Assembly (NCBI GenBank): GCA_013339765.2
Contig: CM023457.1
Span: 47,265,847-47,329,846 of the forward strand
Reading direction: 5' to 3'
DNA from: Haemaphysalis longicornis
Lineage: Eukaryota; Arthropoda; Arachnida; Ixodida; Ixodidae
Length of the DNA stretch: 64,000 nt
The translations under genes were made by a program, and so were the position numbers. A model generated the notes under the pieces. That model was not told the origin of the DNA. It searched no databases and worked only from the letters and a program-made list of their open reading frames with translations. Below, piece after piece: positions 44,092 through 55,840 of this stretch. The number at the start of each line of letters is the position of its first letter. The stretch's first letter is position 1.

Positions 44092-44685
44092 TTAAAGGAG
44101 CCACGAAGACAGAAGGCAAGCTTGGTTCATTAAAAAGACCCCTTTTTCCCGATAACAAGGATGCCAGTTATATCGCAAAGTTCAAGCAAATAATCGAGAT
44201 ACTGAAGAAAATGTATCAAGTAGCGGCGACTCTCCGGCCAGTTTCTCGGAAGGTTTTGATGACGTCACAGGATCTTATTTGTGTGATTGGCGGCCGCCGA
44301 AGACACCGGGAAACATGACTAGGTGATTGTACGATGGGGCCCTATAGTCCCCACTTCACATGAATTATAAAGTGTAGTTGACAACTTTTAGTGTAGTTTA
44401 GTGTAGTTTAGTGTAGTTGACAACTTTTGAAGTGTAGTTGACAACTTGTAAAGTGTAGTTGACAACTCTAGGTGACAACTTTTTCAGTGACGGCCATATT
44501 ACGTCACTGATGCCCATGTGATGTCGCTGTAGCGCGAAATTTGAATTTTTATAATACAGGATTGTTTTTTCGTCATTAACAAAACGTATTTCATACATCT
44601 GGTTATTAATAAAGCTGAGTGAATAACGAAAAGGTAGTTATTTAATGTTGAAGACGGTTGCATTTTGTCTCCATGTCCCCTTTAA
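44092..44685 (-). mobile_element. TTAA-flanked MITE, copy 3
   Basis: TTAAAGGAGCCACGAAGACA on the left and TGTCTCCATGTCCCCTTTAA on the right. Interior words (GTGATTGGCGGCCGCC, GGCCATATTACGTCACTG, TGTAGCGCGAAATTTGAA) match copy 1 in reverse order, so it is inverted relative to it. A tandem expansion of AGTGTAGTTGACAACTT units (44376-44480) occupies the middle. TTAA lies at both boundaries. Confidence 0.85.
44376..44482. repeat. Tandem AGTGTAGTTGACAACTT repeat
   Basis: About five units of GTGTAGTTGACAACTT, with shorter TAGTGTAGTT repeats between units. GTTGACAAC is itself near-palindromic. The array lies inside the TTAA-flanked MITE. Confidence 0.85.
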
Positions 44686-45322
44686 CCGTTGTTTTGCTAC
44701 CGGCCTTATTTCTGATCGAATCTCAGCCACCTTCCGTGGCGTCATAAGTGGTAGCCCGGTGGCAGAAGCACTGCATCGCGTGAGACTTTTCACGGGTCTC
44801 GCCCTTTCCCGATTTAGCAGTAGCAGGCGCGTCTGTAGTATTCAAAGCGGTCGCCCCGGAATCCACCGATGCCAGTGCGCTTTTTCTAAGAGGCCATAAA
44901 CGCCTCCGCAGTAAAATCGGCTCGCGCGGACTCCGCAAGGTAGGCCGAATTTTACAGCCTCCTCTTCTTTTTACGGGCACATTCCTCCCTCGAGCTCTGC
45001 CACTGTTTCCAGACCCTACGCAACGGGACGCGGTTCACCGATCTCCACTAAATCACCGCCTCGCCTGCGCGTGTGTTCCGCGCAAGTTGGCCGCTCAGCA
45101 TGCCTCGGAGAATACTTGGCGATCCGTGTAGGATGCTGCTGCCGTATACGGGCATTCTCGGAGGTATCGCGCTAAATCCTCCGCGCGCCTTCGTTGCCAG
45201 CGGAGCGCTCCTGCACTTCGTGGATTCACTGGATCGTGGCAGAAGAGGTCCACTTCACCGAAATTCGCGCGCTGCTCAAAGCGCGTGCATCGACGTTTTT
45301 CGGGATAACTGTAGCAAGGGTG
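44686..45322. other. Non-coding, nothing recognised
   Basis: No supported feature. Confidence 0.35.
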
Positions 45323-45764
45323 TTAAAGGCACCCTGCAACACTTTTTTCAACTTTTTTTGAAATCTTAAATGTTTGCACAACATAGTCACCCAAAACACC
45401 GAGTATTTATATTAGGGGGTCGCAAAGCCAAAAATTACTGCTCTATGACCATCAGATAACTTGTAAACTCGCTCAAAAGATTTTGCTCTCTTTCCCGGTC
45501 TTGACGTTCTTCGACGGCTCGAATTACGTCACTGAGGCCATGTAGCGGCTGTTGGCCGGTTTTTCTTCAGTTGGAGCAATGAACGCATCCAACAGCAACC
45601 TAAAATAAGCCATCAAAACAAAGCAGAAAACGGAAGGCGTATCCACTGCGACGAGCAAATCACGCAGTGCCGCTCCGTGCTGGCGAAAGATATACTTTCA
45701 CAGTGATCCAGACGCGAAGGAAAGAGTGAAAGCGTTTATCCAAAGTGTTGCAGGGTCCCTTTAA
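45323..45764 (+). mobile_element. TTAA-flanked MITE of a second subfamily
   Basis: Ends TTAAAGGCACCCTGCAACAC and GTGTTGCAGGGTCCCTTTAA form a good terminal inverted repeat, with TTAA at both boundaries. The interior (442 bp overall) does not match copies 1-4 apart from the AGG(G) terminus, so it is a related but distinct non-autonomous family. Confidence 0.85.
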
Positions 45765-46463
45765 GTGAAGTGGGTCCGCACTACTCGACACGCTTATGCT
45801 TTTTCTCTCTTACCGCGACAAGCTGTTGCGGGCGCAATTTCGCGAGGGTAGCTGTCTTGTGCCAACGTATCATCGCATGCTTAGAACTCGAGTTGTCGTC
45901 GATGCACATTGGTCGATGCGCACTGACCAATGCTCATTGGTGTATGCACAGTTAATGCACTAAGAATGCTCGCGCACTAAAAGTGGCACGACGGTTGGTG
46001 TCATCGGTATCAGCTGGTGCAGCGGCCGCCGCGATCTCAGATTGAATTGATCATTCTCTTTGCCAAGCCGTCTGAGGCTGTGCTCTAATCGATGTAGCCA
46101 TTTAGGGCTCGTCACAGCGGGTGCTGGAAATAGGAAGAAATGTTACCGAAGGCGGAGCAGTGCCGGCATTCTTTGATCAAGCGAGCATGCGCGTAACGGC
46201 ACAAGGTTTCCGCGAAGCCTGTTATTGACTTCGCCGCCGCGCAAGCCACTCATCTTACATATACACGCCCCTTCGTTCCCCGCTTTCTGCGTTTCATATG
46301 CGGTAGCAGGTATGTAGTTGATCCTAGCAAAGCCCGCTTCCAGGGGCCACCAAAAACGAAAGGACATTCGCAGGCTTACGTTTAAACACGGATGTACGAC
46401 TCGCGGCGTAAGTATATAGGGGGATATCGAACCAGCCTGACTGCGTTTGCGTCTTTTTATCCT
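45765..46463. other. Non-coding; short ATTGGT-rich tract
   Basis: Around 45900-45965 the words ATTGGTC, GACCAATG, CTCATTGG and TTAATGCAC recur, recalling the palindromes at 26.5 kb. Nothing else is supported. Confidence 0.4.
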
Positions 46464-47307
46464 TTAAAGGGGCCATGCAGACAAAACAGAAGTCTGGTTC
46501 ATTCGAAATATTGCCTCATTAGAATCATACTGGCACCACTTTTAACGCACACTTCGGTCAAATAAGCTGTATAATTAGGAGAAAGGGGAATGGCCATGCG
46601 ACCCACTAGCTCATTTCCCGCAACAGAACCTATGATGTCATATGCCCAGCTGTGCGATTGGCTGAGGCCGGCAAAAGCAAACGCAAATTAGGCAGGGCTC
46701 ATAAGCTTGCCGAACGAGCTTTTTGCGCTTAAATGTAACGAATATTCATTTTACAGCAGCAAGAATGGTGGGGTAGACAATGAAAGTTACGAAAATACAC
46801 GTAAACATAGAAGTACCGATACGCACTGTGCTTCTTTTAGCTGCACAGCAGTCCGCCGCTTTGGAGTTGTCCTACACGACACTGGCCGATTGGCGTAAGC
46901 GACGTTGTCTTACGTGACCCTGTTTGTCGATCATACCCCATGTTTCACAAAACGATTACTTTCTACCGTAACAAAAACAAGCCAGGTGCAAATATGGTCA
47001 AAAACAAAGCAACGGCGGACAACGGTGCGCGGCTGACTATGGTAGCGCCATCTGGGAGCAGTGACGGTAAGCAAGGCTTCACAGCCTAATGACGCACTGG
47101 AATTTCGTTTGAATAACCGCCCTTGTGACTTCATTGCAGACGTCACGAAACACACGATTTGGCGAGAGAATCAAACTTTTAACCTAAACTGATTAATTTC
47201 TCAGTGAATACGGCATCGTTTGCTGCCGGACAAGCGCTGGGGGCACTACAAAACACAAACTCTTTTGACTAAAACAAGCTTGTATTTTGTCTGAATAACC
47301 CCTTTAA
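46464..47307 (+). mobile_element. TTAA-flanked MITE, copy 4
   Basis: TTAAAGGGGCCATGCAGACA on the left and TTTTGTCTGAATAACCCCTTTAA on the right, with further complementarity (AACAGAAGTCTGGTT against AAGCTTGTATTTTG). TTAA lies at both ends. Interior matches to the family include GATGTCATATGCCC and GCGATTGGCTGAGGCCGGC. About 844 bp, longer than copies 1 and 3. No transposase frame. Confidence 0.82.
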
Positions 47308-47880
47308 ACCCGATGCAGGGATAAGGAATAACACAGACGTGCAAATTTGTATAGTTGCGTTGTAGGAGTAGTTTTTATCAGGACCGGTCTGGCTGAATGC
47401 TCGTCGGAAAGTGTCCAGGTGAACGGAAGGGAACGCAATATTGAACACTGACGCCCTGTTTCTAAACGCGTAGCTCTTAACTTGTCGATGACCGATCAAA
47501 TTTGCAATACGTTGAATCCATACACTAACGTGGTGCCGCTAGTTTCCTGAACAGGCAAAACGCCCCATACCGACGGAGGGAGGGAGGGGGGTTGCACAAT
47601 GCTGGCAAGAACTTATATCATACACAAGCCTTTATAAGACCCCATACACGCGTGCTTAGCGTAATAATATAGCACGTATAAAATTGTCTTATAACTCTGA
47701 AATGCCGTACAGCAAACGTTTATACATCTGTATACATCTTGCCGTGGGTCCTATGAGAAGGAGTGTTGTGAAGAATGTCGCCTTATCCTATGTCGCCTTA
47801 TGCCTATATCGTGCGCTATGGACGTTAAAAAAAAAAACGGCGTTTCACGCAGTTCGGTTGGCTGAGGCGTCAAATGGCGT
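47308..47880. other. Non-coding, nothing recognised
   Basis: No supported feature. The left part of a further MITE copy may begin in the last 100 bases. Confidence 0.3.
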
Positions 47881-48230
47881 CATTGGAGAGTTGTAGCAGA
47901 CCGAAGAACCGGTCCCGGTACGGTACCCGGTAGGCGACCTGCGCCACTGCGCGTGCGCGGAGGATAAAAACTGGTTGTGCGCATGCGTAGGCCTACCGGG
48001 TACCGTACCGAGACCGTTTCTCGGGTCTGCTACGTACAACTTGGCCCGTATGACGTCATTCTTGCTCATAACACGTCACTGTGGCGCAAAATTTGAAAGA
48101 TTTTAAATACTTCTTGATTTTTTTCGTTAAAAAAAACATCTTTTGGTGCTGTAATGGAGCTGAGTGAGATACTGAATCCTAATTCTTTCAAATAAAATGA
48201 AGTTGTATTTTCTCTTCATGGCTCCTTTAA
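47881..48230 (-). mobile_element. TTAA MITE, copy 5, left end unclear, with nested foldback
   Basis: The right end TTTCTCTTCATGGCTCCTTTAA carries the family inverted repeat and TTAA (48227-48230). The interior GTATGACGTCATTCTTGCTC and GTGGCGCAAAATTTGAAAGA matches copy 3. The left terminal repeat was not found. A foldback element occupies 47893-48033. Confidence 0.7.
47893..48033. mobile_element. Foldback element (GTAGCAGACC ends)
   Basis: The left arm GTAGCAGACCGAAGAACCGG ... CGGTACGGTACCCGGTAGGC is mirrored by GCCTACCGGGTACCGTACCG ... CGGGTCTGCTAC. The spacer contains GTGCGCGGAGGATAAAAACT. About 141 bp, non-coding. Confidence 0.85.
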
Positions 48231-49394
48231 AGGTATTACGACAGTTGCGGCAACAGTCTGAACCCGGCGTTAGGAAGAAGGGAGCAAGCCGATAGATCTA
48301 ATCTGGTCTTGTCAGAGCAGTGTAAAGGAGAGAAATTTCTATGAGTGAATTAGGGGCAGAACCAAATGAGATCGTGTAGATCAGCAGTTTCGAGCGAAAG
48401 CCTCGTTTACAATAAAAGCAGGCGAGCATAGAAGGACGCCACACCTACGGGCTTTCGGTGTTTTTTTCTCCGGCGTGCTTGAAGGGCTTACTGAGATTTT
48501 TTAAAGTGTTCAATGCTTCGGTGCTCCCGCGTGCATACAATCGGCATGCGTCCACAAAGTGCCGTTTATAATCCGCAACGCGATTTGAAATATCTGCGCG
48601 GTCGAACGAAAGCCCAGTACCGCACTCCACACATACCGTCACGGTTGGGGGGCCCGGAATAAAGAACACAATGTTTAGGGAGGGGCGTGCACATAGGACT
48701 ATATCTCCAAAGTTAAACGGAATCTCAACATCTCTGAAGGTTATGCGGACAAAGCGTCTCGCACAACCACATAGCGGGTCCTTGCCCACGAGGCGGCGCA
48801 ACACGCCGTCTCTAAGCGGTCCGCAGCGGATTAACACACAGTACTCTCAGTATGCTAATCCCCGGCGGCACTCGCGCGCGACTAGCATACTAATGAAGAA
48901 AACGGCATCTCACGGAGAACAACACCTACCGATGTATGCTTCGTAGTGTTCAAGACCCACTCAGCTGCGCGAATGCTCGACCGAATTTTTGCAGCGACGT
49001 TGAAGAACACCAGTATGGCCGGAGTGAGGCCTCATTATCTAATCGCTGTTGACGTTGGTGAACCTGTGAATGTCAGTCTCTGCGGCATCGTCATCGTGGG
49101 GGTGTTGGAGTTGGGGCATTATTGTTCTCTAGAGGCTCGCGTAAGCGCGATACGAATGTTGCGGCGCCCGGCCCACGGGTTCCCACGAACCGCGCGGGCT
49201 TGTTAAAAGTCGCGAGACGCTAAGGGAAATGCGCGCATTGTTTTGAACGGCGAAACGAATGTATCGTGCGTACGCGCGGCGAGTTACGATGAGGCAAGTG
49301 CAAACTATGGGAGCGAGTCGTCCGTGATTCCCAGATCGACATCCGCTGAAATGCGAAGATTTAATTGCGTGGCATCATTCGGCCAGCAACCGGA
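48231..49394. other. Non-coding, nothing recognised
   Basis: A 130-codon minus frame (48445-48837) and a 91-codon plus frame (48671-48946) overlap. Neither shows a domain. Confidence 0.3.
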
Positions 49395-49775
49395 GTTTGG
49401 GGGGGGGGAGTTGCGGTTTCAGATGGGACCCGGGGGTTTGAGGAGATCCTGAAGCTTTTAGGGTAACCTGGGGTTTTGTGCAACACAATGCTTTTTGTGT
49501 ATAGCTGAAGTTTTCAGGGGAATCTAGGGTTTTTAATGGAGCATGGGGTTTTGAGGGGAGCCTTGGGCTTTTAAGGGACTCTGAAGCTTTGCGGAGAACG
49601 TGGGGTTTTGAGTGGAACATGGGACTTTGACGGAAACCTGAAGTTTTGGAAGAAACTTCGCTTTGGTTGAACCTGGGGTTTTGAGGAAAACGTTGTGCTC
49701 TGAGTGTAATCTGGTGTTTTCATTAGAACGCGGAGTTTTTGAGGGTAACACGGGGTTTCCAGGCGTTTTCTGAAT
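49395..49775. repeat. Degenerate minisatellite, roughly 28-30 bp unit
   Basis: Repeated phrases such as CCTGGGGTTTTGAGG, CATGGGGTTTTGAGG and CCTGAAGTTTT occur about a dozen times with a loose period near 30 bp. Both minus-strand frames are therefore quasi-periodic (P/S/K-rich), which looks protein-like but follows from the repeat. Confidence 0.75.
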
Positions 49776-50059
49776 TTGCACCTGGAGTAATAATCTCCTC
49801 TTAAAGAAGAAAATCAACTAACTCTCTGTCGAAACGACACCGATGGGGGAACGCGATGCTTTCCAAAATCAAGTCCAACACCAAACGAACCAACCCGGAA
49901 GCGGAGCAGACCCTACACCCCCTCCCCACCATCAACCATCATTCAACCGTCGTCCAACCATCATCATCAACCATCGTCGTCGTAAGCGGAGGGGTGCATT
50001 TTCTGTCTACTTTTGCTTATCTATGCATCCCTTTCCAAATACAAACTGCTTCGGCCTTA
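49776..50059. other. Non-coding, CAT/ATC-rich
   Basis: CCATCATCAACCATC-like tract near 49925-49985. Otherwise nothing recognised. Confidence 0.4.
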
Positions 50060-50140
50060 CCGAAATGGCGCAATCGGACAGACGTCGGCTTCGTAACTCG
50101 AAGAACACAGGTTCGATTCCGAACCACGGGAAGCGTTTTA
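50060..50140 (+). pseudogene. tRNA-like pseudogene (retroposon head)
   Basis: An A-box-like ATGGCGCAATCGGACAGAC and a B-box AGGTTCGATTCCGA lie 40 bp apart, with CTTCGTAACTCGAAG in the anticodon position. The acceptor and T stems do not pair well, so it is not called a functional tRNA. A short CATCATCATCGTC tract follows. Confidence 0.5.
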
Positions 50141-51374
50141 ATTTTCCTTCACTTCCCCCACGATCATCATCATCGTCAGAGAAAGTTGGCTTCCCTGCGG
50201 TGCGCCGCTGGGGACCACAGACGACATCGGCGAGGGGCTGAAAGCTTCGCTTTTAAAAAGGGGCCAACACGAAGTACCACTAGAAATCTCTTTAATAATC
50301 GTTAGGTTTTCACCTTCAAACAACGTAAGCACACGTAAAGGCCGAGGAATTTTTCGTCCTTGCTTTTCGGGTTTCGCGTTTTTTTGTAATCCAAGATACC
50401 GCTAGCGCCATCTATGAGCCTTACATAATATCGCGGGCAGCAAAACCTTTCAGAACCAGTATACAAGTGGTGGAAAGACTCACGAATGGGAAAAATCTTT
50501 GTTTAGTTCACAGGTAGTCTAAGGTCCATTTATGTCAAAATATGTGTACATAATCGATCCTTAATGTGTCCTTTTGATTAGAAGGATCGATCGAGAGGGT
50601 TGTGACGTCACACGCAAAGATGCGGAAAAAAATTAAAAACAAAAGAACCCCTCGAAGTAACTATAGCTATGTCTTAAGGATGGAACTAATTCAGCGCCCT
50701 CAAGTTATTAATTAAAATTAGAAAAAAAGACGAAGAAGAATATGCTACCTGGTGTAGAAATTCTGTTGGAGGAAATCTAGATAAAGGTAGAACGCAAACG
50801 AAAGATAAATAGAAACATTGCTCCTCGTCCCATCCCGAGCGGAGCCAAACATAACAAAAATAAAACAAAAGAATCCGGCCCCACCGGAGATGATAACTGC
50901 ATTCGGCTGGTTTAAACAACACAGATCAGGTCAACGATATGCCATATCTCTTGAAAAGGAAGCACTTCATGGCGATTTCGTACCCATTTTTTTGCGCCTA
51001 AAACGTTACTACCGATCTGAAGAAGAACGCATGCCTTATACAGCGGACGTGCAGAGTGCTGAAGATTTGGTTGCCGTATTTGCAGAATTCTAACACGCAC
51101 CTTCTTCTTCTTTTTTCTTTTTTTTTGCTAAAAGTAGCCTTCAAATTTGTGAGCGCGTTACAATAGGGCTCAAAACCGAAGTCAACTTAAATCTGGCCAG
51201 CCGCATTGCCACTGACACGATCGAACTCCTCCCAAAATCCAACTCAGTCCAATCCAGAACAATCCGCCAACATCACGTGAGGAAATTTTGGTGCACCCAT
51301 TCCTCAACGGGCATACCTTGGCCAGATGTTGCACATATTACGGCTGCTCCAATTATCACCTCGTTTCCGCCGCT
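50141..51374. other. Non-coding, nothing recognised
   Basis: No domain or element ends recognised. Confidence 0.35.
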
Positions 51375-51800
51375 ATCCCAGTCTAAAATCACAACAGGAA
51401 TACTGCAAGAACCTAACAGGAATTCCATTCGTCCGACAAAAAACTCTGTTGTGACAACAGAAGTCCTTGTGTTACGACACAGCGATCTGTTGTTACGACA
51501 CACATTTCTGTCGTAACAACAAAGTAAATTTTCTAAACGACAATAATTCCTGTAGTCACAGCAGAACTACCATTTACACTACTCTTCACACGCGCAATAA
51601 CATTTAAACCATGGGAACTACTGAGGGAACATTAGGATCACGACAAGGCAGGAATTCGGCACGACGGAACATCAAAATCAGGACAGGAGCACGACACACG
51701 ACAGAATATCAGAATCAGGACACGATGAGAACACGACAAGACCACAGTACGACACGCGAAAATGCGACAAACTAGAGACTTTTTTTCCATGTCGTCTTTT
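51375..51800 (+). mobile_element. ACGACA-rich dispersed repeat, copy 2 (uninterrupted)
   Basis: Partner of the copy at 39.8-40.5 kb and useful as its pre-insertion state. Between AGGACAGGA and ACGACAGAATATCAGAATC there is no LTR here. Same orientation. Ends not precisely defined. Confidence 0.75.
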
Positions 51801-51985
51801 TCGACTGCGATGACTCTGAACAGGTACTAATATACTCAGAAGCGTCGTGCACACTAAGCGTCCCGGAGACACGAGTGCGTCATTGACATGAACAAAACAG
51901 ACCCACATTTTCATGCAACACTTCAATGGCCTTGGCACGGACGTTTCCGAGAACTTCAAGGCTTCCAGGTGGAATTCATGATCTA

Positions 51986-52579
51986 CAGTCGAACCTCGTT
52001 ATAACAAACACTGATATAGCGAATTATCGGCTATAGCGAACTAAATACGAACTTTGGCTGGTCACGCTTTATTTCAGTGGCCCTTATTCTTGTTATAACG
52101 AAACCAAGCCAAGAAATATTTCGTTAACGCGAGGCTTTAACCTCGACTGGTAGTTTAAAAGCAAGATATGTAAAATAGAAGATAACAGTTTGTAAAACTA
52201 CGAAAGTAGAAAAGGCCCTTTTGTGCGTTGACACTGTGGAAAACTTCATCCGGAAGTAATGTGAATAGCCGCCAGGTGGTGAAGATCACATCTTTCTTCA
52301 AATAAATTAGAGCGCAGGTCTGTTTGGTCAAACGCACATTGTTCTGTTGTAATTTCACATTGCCACGTTCCGGTCCATTTAGTTTGAAATGCCAAAAGGA
52401 GACAGCTAAGGATTACCTCGAGTACGGCGGGTTCTAAGCCTACAGTAATGGGTTTATTTGCGTGAGCCAGATTGTCGATTTTTAGAGACCATTTTTACCT
52501 ATACTGTTACAACGAATATCGGATATAATTAACTAATTTACTGCCCCGTTACTAATTCGTTATAACGAGGTTTCCACTG
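51986..52579 (-). mobile_element. Pogo-like MITE, copy B
   Basis: CAGTCGAACCTCGTTATAAC at the left and CGTTATAACGAGGTTTCCACTG at the right, flanked by TA at 51984-51985 and 52580-52581. The interior matches copy A (21.9 kb) in reverse orientation, including GCTATAGCGAACTAAATACG and the TTCACCACCTGGCGGCTATTC / AGTTTTCCACAGTGTC segment read on the minus strand. Internally deleted relative to any autonomous element. Confidence 0.87.
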
Positions 52580-53180
52580 TATCACTTAATGAACCAACGG
52601 CCCGTCACGTCTAAAATTACAAAGGTCAAGGCACTTGAAATTGTGAGCACTTTCAATGTTCCCTCTGCAGTTTTAATGCCAGCATGAGCTGGATTAGAAA
52701 GTTAGTGAAACGCAAGAGATTTGTGCTGCCACAGCGGTATGGGTCAAATAAAATGTCTTCTGCCAGGTACGTGGGGTAATTTCTTTTACATCTGTATACT
52801 GTAGAATCGGCATTAAATTATTTTTTTCGAATTTTTCGAACTAAACTTACCTGCGTGTTACAATGGGATGCCTTAGGATCGTGCAAATACGGTACGTAAC
52901 AAACGTATCGGAGTGCTCAGGATGTTGTTCCTTATGTAGCATTAAGGTGATCCACGAAGTTTACCCGACAAAATAACGTTTTGTTCCCGCTTAGCACATT
53001 CTATGGGGCTCCTTTTTTTGAAGAACGTGAGGGGGGCATCTCAGGCGCTTTATTCCTTTTTGTCACCGATAAGCGCCTTTAAAAGATGAATCGCAACGCT
53101 GTCAGCACACAAAGAATGCCGAAAAAAAAAAACAATATAAAAGCTCGAATAAGACCAAACAACGCGAAAGAATAACCCCG
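52580..53180. other. Non-coding, nothing recognised
   Basis: No supported feature. Confidence 0.35.
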
Positions 53181-55840
53181 ACGTTGAGGAATCTGTATCT
53201 CGTTCACGTTTTATTTCTGACACGCCTGAGTAATGATCTGCCGTGCGCTGCCCCCATAGACACGAAAGGCGAACCTCGAACTCCATATCCGCCGACACAC
53301 TCGCAGCTCGGCCGGTATCGGAGAAGCGAGCCTACTTTCCGCGCGGAATTCAAATGGCACAGGCGGGCAATGAATGCACAGTCGAAACAGGCGACGCACC
53401 ATAAATCTTTCCCCGCTTTGAAACACGGGGCCATAGCGCGAGGAAAATTTACGCCCGACCGTGAAGGACGTTGCGTCGGCGGCGCGGCATGTGAAGAGGG
53501 TTGTTTTATACGAGGCGTTGCAGAACGATGTTTCGGGCGGCAGACGGCAACGGAAACAATCGGCGAAGGAGGAGAGCAAGGCGGAGGAGCCGAAACGTCG
53601 CTTATACGTGTCAAAACAAAGCGGGCGGGAGGGGACGTCCCTGTGGAATTCTGGGTGTTCCATACGTCACACAGCTGGGCGGCACGGGCTGCACGGATCG
53701 CCTACGCGCTGCGTTGGCCCCGGAGCGAAGATTTATTCAGTTCGTGCAACAGTTAACAAACGCGTGTTGTTGTTTGCCGGAGTCCTGTCTCGAGCGCGAA
53801 TCGTGCAGCGAACGCCTTGGCTGCAGGAGTAGAGGCCCGCTTATTACGAACGTCACTCGCACGAAAATTTCGTTTTCAACGAACTTTTAGGGATTCCGGG
53901 CCGGAACGTCGTCGTAGCCAACGACAATACTGTATCGCTCGAGAGAATTGCGCGTTTGCTGCACTTGCACTGAATAAATTACTTCCCGCCTCCTTCACGG
54001 GCGACCTATATGCGATCAGCGTTGACCACCTTGCCTATGTATGAACTCCGAGGCTATGGTGCGGGACACACCCAGGTCACTTGGGAACTTTAAACTTGGG
54101 AACAACAAATCTCGATAAAATGCAAGTGTCCGCTCTTTCTGCCAATTCTCACATCGAACGTTTCAAGTGAGCTAGCGTCAAGTGGATACCTAGAGATGCG
54201 ACTGGATCCAAGAATAAGAAGACTGATAACCAGATAAAGGGGGTAAGATTCATTGTATATCGCTCGTTCCGGTCGTCATGGTCATTCAATACCTCACCGT
54301 TTCACACCCTTTGTAAGCTTTCTACACACAAATACAAGCTTCGTTAGTACCGGTCTCTGTAAATAGTCGACCGTTAGCCACATCCGTCCCGCATACTTTC
54401 GGTGTCTTGAAGCGTCCACCGCAACAAGATTCCAGCGACCTTGTTGAGCACACAAGGCGCCGCATCCTCCAAGAACAAAGAACCCTGTTGCGTGTCCAAC
54501 GGCCGGCCGCTGGGGCAGAAGATCTCACCACATAGCACACACACCCCCCTGCCAAATGTCGCACGCGCGCGGCGTGTCGCTATCTTGCTTCTTTTCCCGC
54601 AAGCCTTTTCAGAGGCTCCTATTCACACACTTCCCGTTCCCGTCTCCAACGCGCATACCGTCGGCACAGCGCCATCTTCCAGCCGACCGCCCACACTCGC
54701 GGCCGTTTTAATTAGGTCTTTGTCCGGCAACGGACGCCGCCTCGAAGACGTTGCTGGGCCGTATTTGTAAGAGCACGCGTGGTGGCGGGTAGTCGTCTGC
54801 AGAGAACAACTGAGCACAGAAAAGACAAAAGATTCTTCGGGGAAACAAGGCAGGGCAGAAGCGTTGACGCGAGACGGAGGAGCACCTCGCGCTCCGAGCC
54901 GCGGTTTAACAACACAAAGGACCACCGGTGGCGGCGGCGCACGCATGCACACGTTTCGTCCGTGCATCTCATTAGGCCTAACCGAGCAGACGACCGCGGC
55001 GTGTCGTCTGCTAGAGAACGAGTGCTGTTGGCGCGCACGCGTCTGCAAACGGAAGTCCTCTTTGAGAAGGAGAGTGGTCTCGAGAGTAGTGCACGGGTTG
55101 GGACGGGGTAGGGGCTTTATTGCGTACCGCTTTATTTGCGTAATGAACTGACCCGGTTTTCGTGTTGGCACGTTTCCCCAGCACAACAAAGAAGAGAGAG
55201 TTGTGGGGAGGAGAAAGGCTTCGCAGCGGACCCAACACCGCCGCTGCCGCCATGATGGGCTGTCTCGTTCACGTTCGCTCACGTTCTGCTCGGGAGTCTA
55301 ATCCAGCGAGCGTGCACCGCGGGTGGAAGTGTATGCACAAAACAAAATGGCGCACGCGCTCGCATCGGAGAGTCGTGCAGACGCGAAGACGGACAGTTCT
55401 CAGTCGAGAGCCCTTGAGCCTCCCACACAGCAGCAGCGGCACCCGACGCACTTCGCGTCGAGTGTTCCTCCCGTGATTGCGTTCCTTCGTATCTTTTCTG
55501 CCTGTAGTGTAGAACACTCTGGGTGTAGACACAACGCTGACGGTTGCGTTCCGGGCGCAATGTTGTTTTAAAACCTCTTAGAGGCTCTCGCCGATGTGCC
55601 GTTCTAAGCTGGCTCCGTCTTGTTACTCTTTTTCCCCCTTTTTGTGTCATCGTCGCCTGTTCGCTCCCGCAAGCGGAGGGGGGACTTCTTTCTGCTGTGT
55701 ACATTTTGCTGCCCCCCATTCTCGTTACGCGAGCCTTGCGATGGCGCGTGGCTTTATTGAATCGCCCGCGTGCCCAAGTTCTTGACGTCCGAGCCTTGTT
55801 TGTTTTGCTGGGAAACGTCAAAAGATCGGGGAGCACGCTC
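53181..55840. other. GC-rich, CpG-rich block with overlapping open frames
   Basis: Many frames over 100 codons overlap on both strands (for example 190 codons + at 53184, 219 codons - at 54623-55282, 185 codons - at 55279-55836). All are Arg-rich and domain-free, and opposing frames cover the same bases, the pattern expected from stop-poor GC-rich DNA. A CpG-rich promoter or 5' exon of an unseen transcript cannot be excluded. Confidence 0.3.

Noticed and set aside
49375..49817. Two overlapping Pro/Ser/Lys-rich frames as a repeat protein
   Set aside because: Their periodicity is explained by the DNA minisatellite, and two frames look equally protein-like.
50060..50140. A functional tRNA gene
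   Set aside because: A and B boxes are visible, but the acceptor, anticodon and T stems do not pair properly. It reads as a tRNA-derived retroposon head.
53184..55836. Many frames of 100-219 codons on both strands as a gene-dense region
   Set aside because: Opposing frames cover the same bases, with Arg/Ser-rich composition and no domains, as expected for GC-rich non-coding sequence.
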